Assembly (NCBI GenBank): GCA_028682925.1
Contig: JAJRAG010000148.1
Location: forward strand, 1-8,812
Reading direction: 5' to 3'
Origin: Methanomassiliicoccales archaeon
GTDB taxonomy: Archaea; Thermoplasmatota; Thermoplasmata; Methanomassiliicoccales; JACIVX01
DNA: 8,812 bases
In this document: piece after piece, positions 6,854 to 8,812 of the stretch
Layout: the number at the start of each line of letters is the position of its first letter
How positions within the stretch are numbered: position 1 is the first letter of the stretch
Position numbers and translations under genes: made by a program
Notes under the pieces: model-generated
Told to the model about the DNA's origin: nothing
The model's input: the letters and a program-made list of their open reading frames with translations, nothing else
Database searches by the model: none

Positions 6854-6873
6854 ATTCATGTCAATCCATGTCA
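6854..6873. repeat. Tandem 10-base repeat in a divergent promoter region
   Basis: Two adjacent units, ATTCATGTCA and ATCCATGTCA, match at 9 of 10 positions and are spaced one DNA helical turn apart. Further ATGTCA/TGACAT-type words occur at 6901-6906 (ATGTCA) and 6923-6928 (ATGACA). The repeat lies 34 bases upstream of the zinc-ribbon operon's TATA block and about 130 upstream of that of the DUF373 gene. It could be an operator, but the evidence is only the repeat itself. Confidence 0.35.
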
Positions 6874-7001
6874 AAAGATCAAGGTAATGAGACTGAACAG
6901 ATGTCATGAAAGCGAGCAACTTATGACAAGAAATACAATAATCGCGGAGGGGTCAGCTGCCTTGCCGATCTACCTTGGTGTAGAAATATCTGAACGCAAA
7001 A

Positions 7002-7011
7002 TACAAATATG
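7002..7011 (+). promoter_or_regulatory. Probable TATA promoter of the DUF373 gene
   Basis: TACAAATATG is centred near 7007, about 27 bases before the ATG at 7034, and no Shine-Dalgarno site is visible before that ATG. This fits a leaderless transcript. A second AT-rich word, GAAATATC at 6983-6990, is an alternative box that would give a leader of about 20 bases. Confidence 0.45.
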
Positions 7012-7033
7012 TTGAAACTGGATTGAGAATCAG

Positions 7034-8182
7034 ATGAAGATCCTGGTCCTCTCTGTCGACCGCGATGACGATTTTGGTGTGAAAACGGGATTGAACAGCC
7101 CGTTCATCGGAAGAGAGGAGAACCTTAACGCCGCCATGGCTTTGGGCCTCTCGGACTCAGAAGATTCGGACACGAATACGCTGCTGGCTGCGATTGGAAT
7201 CTACGATGAGATGCTGAAAAGCGGGATGAACGCGGAGGTCGCGACAATCTGTGGCGACGTGAAGGTCGGGTATGAATCGGACCTCGCTCTCGTGACGCAG
7301 CTCGAGAACGTGCTTGAACTGGTCAGACCCGACAGGGTCGTCCTCGTAAGCGATGGGGCCGAGGACGAGTTCATCTATCCAATGGTCTCTTCGCGCGTGA
7401 AGATTGACTCTGTGAGAAGAGTCTTCGTGAAACAGGCCCCGACAGTCGAAGGCACATACTACATCATCATGAAGATGCTCAGAGATGACAAGATCCGGAA
7501 GAGACTGGTCACCCCCGTCGGACTCGTCCTTGCAGTGTTCGGGCTGCTGTCTTTGGCGCCGAAGATGATCCAGTTCAACGACACAATGAATTTCGGGCTC
7601 ATATCGGAAATGGCGGTCGGCTCAATCTCGCTGGTGCTTGGTCTCTACCTTATAGTATTTGCATATAAGGTGGTCGAAAGGTCCAGAGACTTCTCGCGGA
7701 AGGCCGGAAGAGCCATTCGCTCGGGTAGCCAGATGATACCATTTGCCATCCTGTCAATAGTCCTTTTCTTTCTTGGCATAGTGTACGGGCTTGACGCTGC
7801 AAGGGCCGATCCCCAGGCGACCTTATTGATCCAGGTGCTTCTGTTCGTCAGCGGCACGATCTGGGCTTGGGTCTTTTCTCTCATCTCATATCAAATCGGA
7901 CGATTCGTGAACCACTTCCTCTCCCAAGGCAAGATATACTCGACATATCTTGTGGTCTCGATAACGGTGTTCGCGATTGGGTTCATCATACAAGGAGCTC
8001 TCGACGCCTCTGAGTTCTTCCTTGGATATAGGACCTACAAAGAAATCACCATCGTTCTGGAGATGTTGGCAGGATTCTTGTTGGCCGTGTTCGGAGGTCT
8101 TCTGAGCACTTCCCTTAGATCCATCGCGTCTGGTCCGAACAAATCAATCGACAAGGCGGACGTGACCGATTCTATTGACTAG
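7034..8182 (+). CDS. DUF373 family membrane protein
   Basis: The product belongs to DUF373, an archaeal family of unknown function. The 382 residues divide into a soluble N-terminal domain (1-157) and a membrane domain with about six helices (roughly 158-178, 188-210, 232-252, 262-284, 300-321, 336-358). The soluble domain carries the family's acidic, highly conserved motifs: VDRDDDFG (8-15), GREEN (26-30), DSEDSDTN (41-48), CGDVKVG (73-79), SDGAEDE (106-112) and SSRVKIDSVRRVFVKQ (119-134). Their repeated Asp/Glu clusters suggest metal or phosphate chemistry, which is inference. The basic segment before helix 1 (KIRKR) points to a cytoplasmic N-terminal domain. The ATG start gives the expected beta-strand KILVLSVDRD. 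The mptE gene follows after 8 bases, and its ribosome site overlaps this gene's stop codon, so the two are probably one operon. Confidence 0.92.
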   Translation: MKILVLSVDRDDDFGVKTGLNSPFIGREENLNAAMALGLSDSEDSDTNTLLAAIGIYDEMLKSGMNAEVATICGDVKVGYESDLALVTQLENVLELVRPDRVVLVSDGAEDEFIYPMVSSRVKIDSVRRVFVKQAPTVEGTYYIIMKMLRDDKIRKRLVTPVGLVLAVFGLLSLAPKMIQFNDTMNFGLISEMAVGSISLVLGLYLIVFAYKVVERSRDFSRKAGRAIRSGSQMIPFAILSIVLFFLGIVYGLDAARADPQATLLIQVLLFVSGTIWAWVFSLISYQIGRFVNHFLSQGKIYSTYLVVSITVFAIGFIIQGALDASEFFLGYRTYKEITIVLEMLAGFLLAVFGGLLSTSLRSIASGPNKSIDKADVTDSID

Positions 8183-8193
8183 GTGATCTTCTG
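8181..8193 (+). promoter_or_regulatory. Shine-Dalgarno site and CTG start of mptE
   Basis: AGGTGATC (8181-8188), a strong match to the archaeal anti-Shine-Dalgarno, is followed by TT and then CTG at 8191-8193. GGTG is 5 bases from the CTG, exactly the spacing seen at the GTG start at 5797. The site overlaps the DUF373 stop codon. No ATG, GTG or TTG exists in the mptE frame between the upstream in-frame stop (8176-8178) and the GTG at 8278. Confidence 0.65.
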
Positions 8194-8812
8194 GAGTACC
8201 TCGAATGGGAAGCGATCTACAGCAGAATACTCGACGACTTTGGATACTCGAGACAGGACGATGAGTACTCCGCGAAGGTGCTCTCTACGATCGTCGGAAA
8301 CAAGAGGATCTGTGGTCCGGATTGTCTTGACAAGATTATCGAGCGGGATGTGACGGTATATGGATTCGGTCCGAACCTTGAGCAAGAGATGGAAGAGGTG
8401 AAACCAATCGGAACCATCATCTCAGCAGATGGAGCAACCGGTGAACTCCTGAGGAAAGGAATTCTTCCCGACATACTCACGACAGATCTAGATGGGAACG
8501 TCGAGGCGCAGATTCTTGCGAACGGCAAAGGAGCGGTTGCAGTGATACATGCTCACGGTGACAATATCCGGAGGCTGAAGGATTGTGTACCATTCTTTCC
8601 CGGTAGGATTACACCGACAACGCAAGCTAGACCGTTTGACAAGGTGTACAACTTCGGCGGGTTCACGGATGGTGATCGTGCTGTAATGATGGCAAGGCAT
8701 TTTGGGGCTACACGGATCCTTCTCGTCGGCTTCGACTTTGTCAACGCCAGGATGCAGAGGGGTAAGGACATGGACGTGAAAAGGAGGAAGCTCGAATGGG
8801 CTCACAGACTCA
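8191..8812 (+). CDS. mptE: 6-hydroxymethylpterin diphosphokinase MptE (3' partial)
   Basis: MptE transfers diphosphate from ATP to 6-hydroxymethyl-7,8-dihydropterin, a step towards tetrahydromethanopterin or folate-type cofactors; it is the archaeal enzyme of the DUF115 family, unrelated to bacterial FolK. There are 207 codons before the right edge; the family usually has about 230, so only a short C-terminal tail is missing. Motifs are ADGATGELLRKGILPDI (79-95), TTDLDGN (97-103), HAHGDN (120-125), NFGGFTDGDR (154-163) and the GFDF strand (180-183), followed by the KRRKLEWAH segment. The N-terminus EYLEWEAIYSRILDDFGYSR matches the family's usual opening. That requires a start at CTG 8191, because the first standard start codon in frame (GTG 8278) would remove about 29 conserved residues. 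It follows the DUF373 gene by 8 bases with an overlapping ribosome site. Confidence 0.93.
   Translation, partial: MEYLEWEAIYSRILDDFGYSRQDDEYSAKVLSTIVGNKRICGPDCLDKIIERDVTVYGFGPNLEQEMEEVKPIGTIISADGATGELLRKGILPDILTTDLDGNVEAQILANGKGAVAVIHAHGDNIRRLKDCVPFFPGRITPTTQARPFDKVYNFGGFTDGDRAVMMARHFGATRILLVGFDFVNARMQRGKDMDVKRRKLEWAHRL

Noticed and set aside
6880..7000. Possible small RNA or tRNA in the 253-base intergenic region.
   Set aside because: I could not fold a cloverleaf or find a T-loop, and no internal promoter-terminator pair is evident; only promoter elements and the short repeat are supported.
8205..8222. ATG at 8205 as the start of the gene following DUF373.
   Set aside because: It is out of frame with the conserved MptE protein.

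Overview
The window is archaeal. It holds an archaeal/eukaryotic-type ribosomal cluster (eS19, a PDCD5-family protein, eL39, eL31 and initiation factor aIF6), the archaeal pterin enzyme MptE and the archaeal family DUF373. Its promoters are TATA-box promoters, several placed for leaderless transcripts, and its Shine-Dalgarno sites match the archaeal 16S tail (GGTGAT). Base composition looks moderate. A Thermoplasmatota-like euryarchaeon is my best guess from gene content and leaderless promoters, but this is an inference I could not test.

Layout. (1) Positions 1-2459, plus strand: most of an MMPL/RND-family membrane transporter that enters from beyond the left edge. (2) 2495-3049, minus: ubiX, the flavin prenyltransferase, convergent with the transporter. 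(3) 3050-3204: a divergent promoter region, with one TATA box for ubiX and one for the ribosomal operon. (4) 3205-5092, plus: a tight translation operon rps19e, PDCD5-like, rpl39e, rpl31e, eif6, with gaps of 2-18 bases, ending at a T-rich terminator. (5) 5162-6780, minus: a two-gene operon with a membrane protein carrying a zinc ribbon at each end, then a metallo-beta-lactamase-fold hydrolase. (6) 6781-7033: a 253-base divergent intergenic region with two promoters and a small tandem repeat. (7) 7034-8812, plus: a DUF373 membrane protein, followed 8 bases later by mptE (6-hydroxymethylpterin diphosphokinase), which runs off the right edge and appears to start at a CTG codon.

How the genes work together. 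The translation operon supplies ribosomal proteins and the anti-association factor aIF6 as one unit. The order matches a widely conserved archaeal cluster, but the genes that often follow eif6 (eL20/LX, prefoldin alpha, ftsY) are absent. UbiX makes prenylated FMN for UbiD-type decarboxylases, none of which is in the window; in many archaea one such enzyme is in the modified mevalonate pathway. MptE acts in methanopterin/folate-type cofactor synthesis. Its probable coupling to the DUF373 gene is the only functional hint visible here for that family.

I see no mobile element, CRISPR array, tRNA or rRNA. The main points worth a second look are the CTG start of mptE, the double-zinc-ribbon membrane protein paired with a hydrolase, and the shared promoter block of two leaderless genes.
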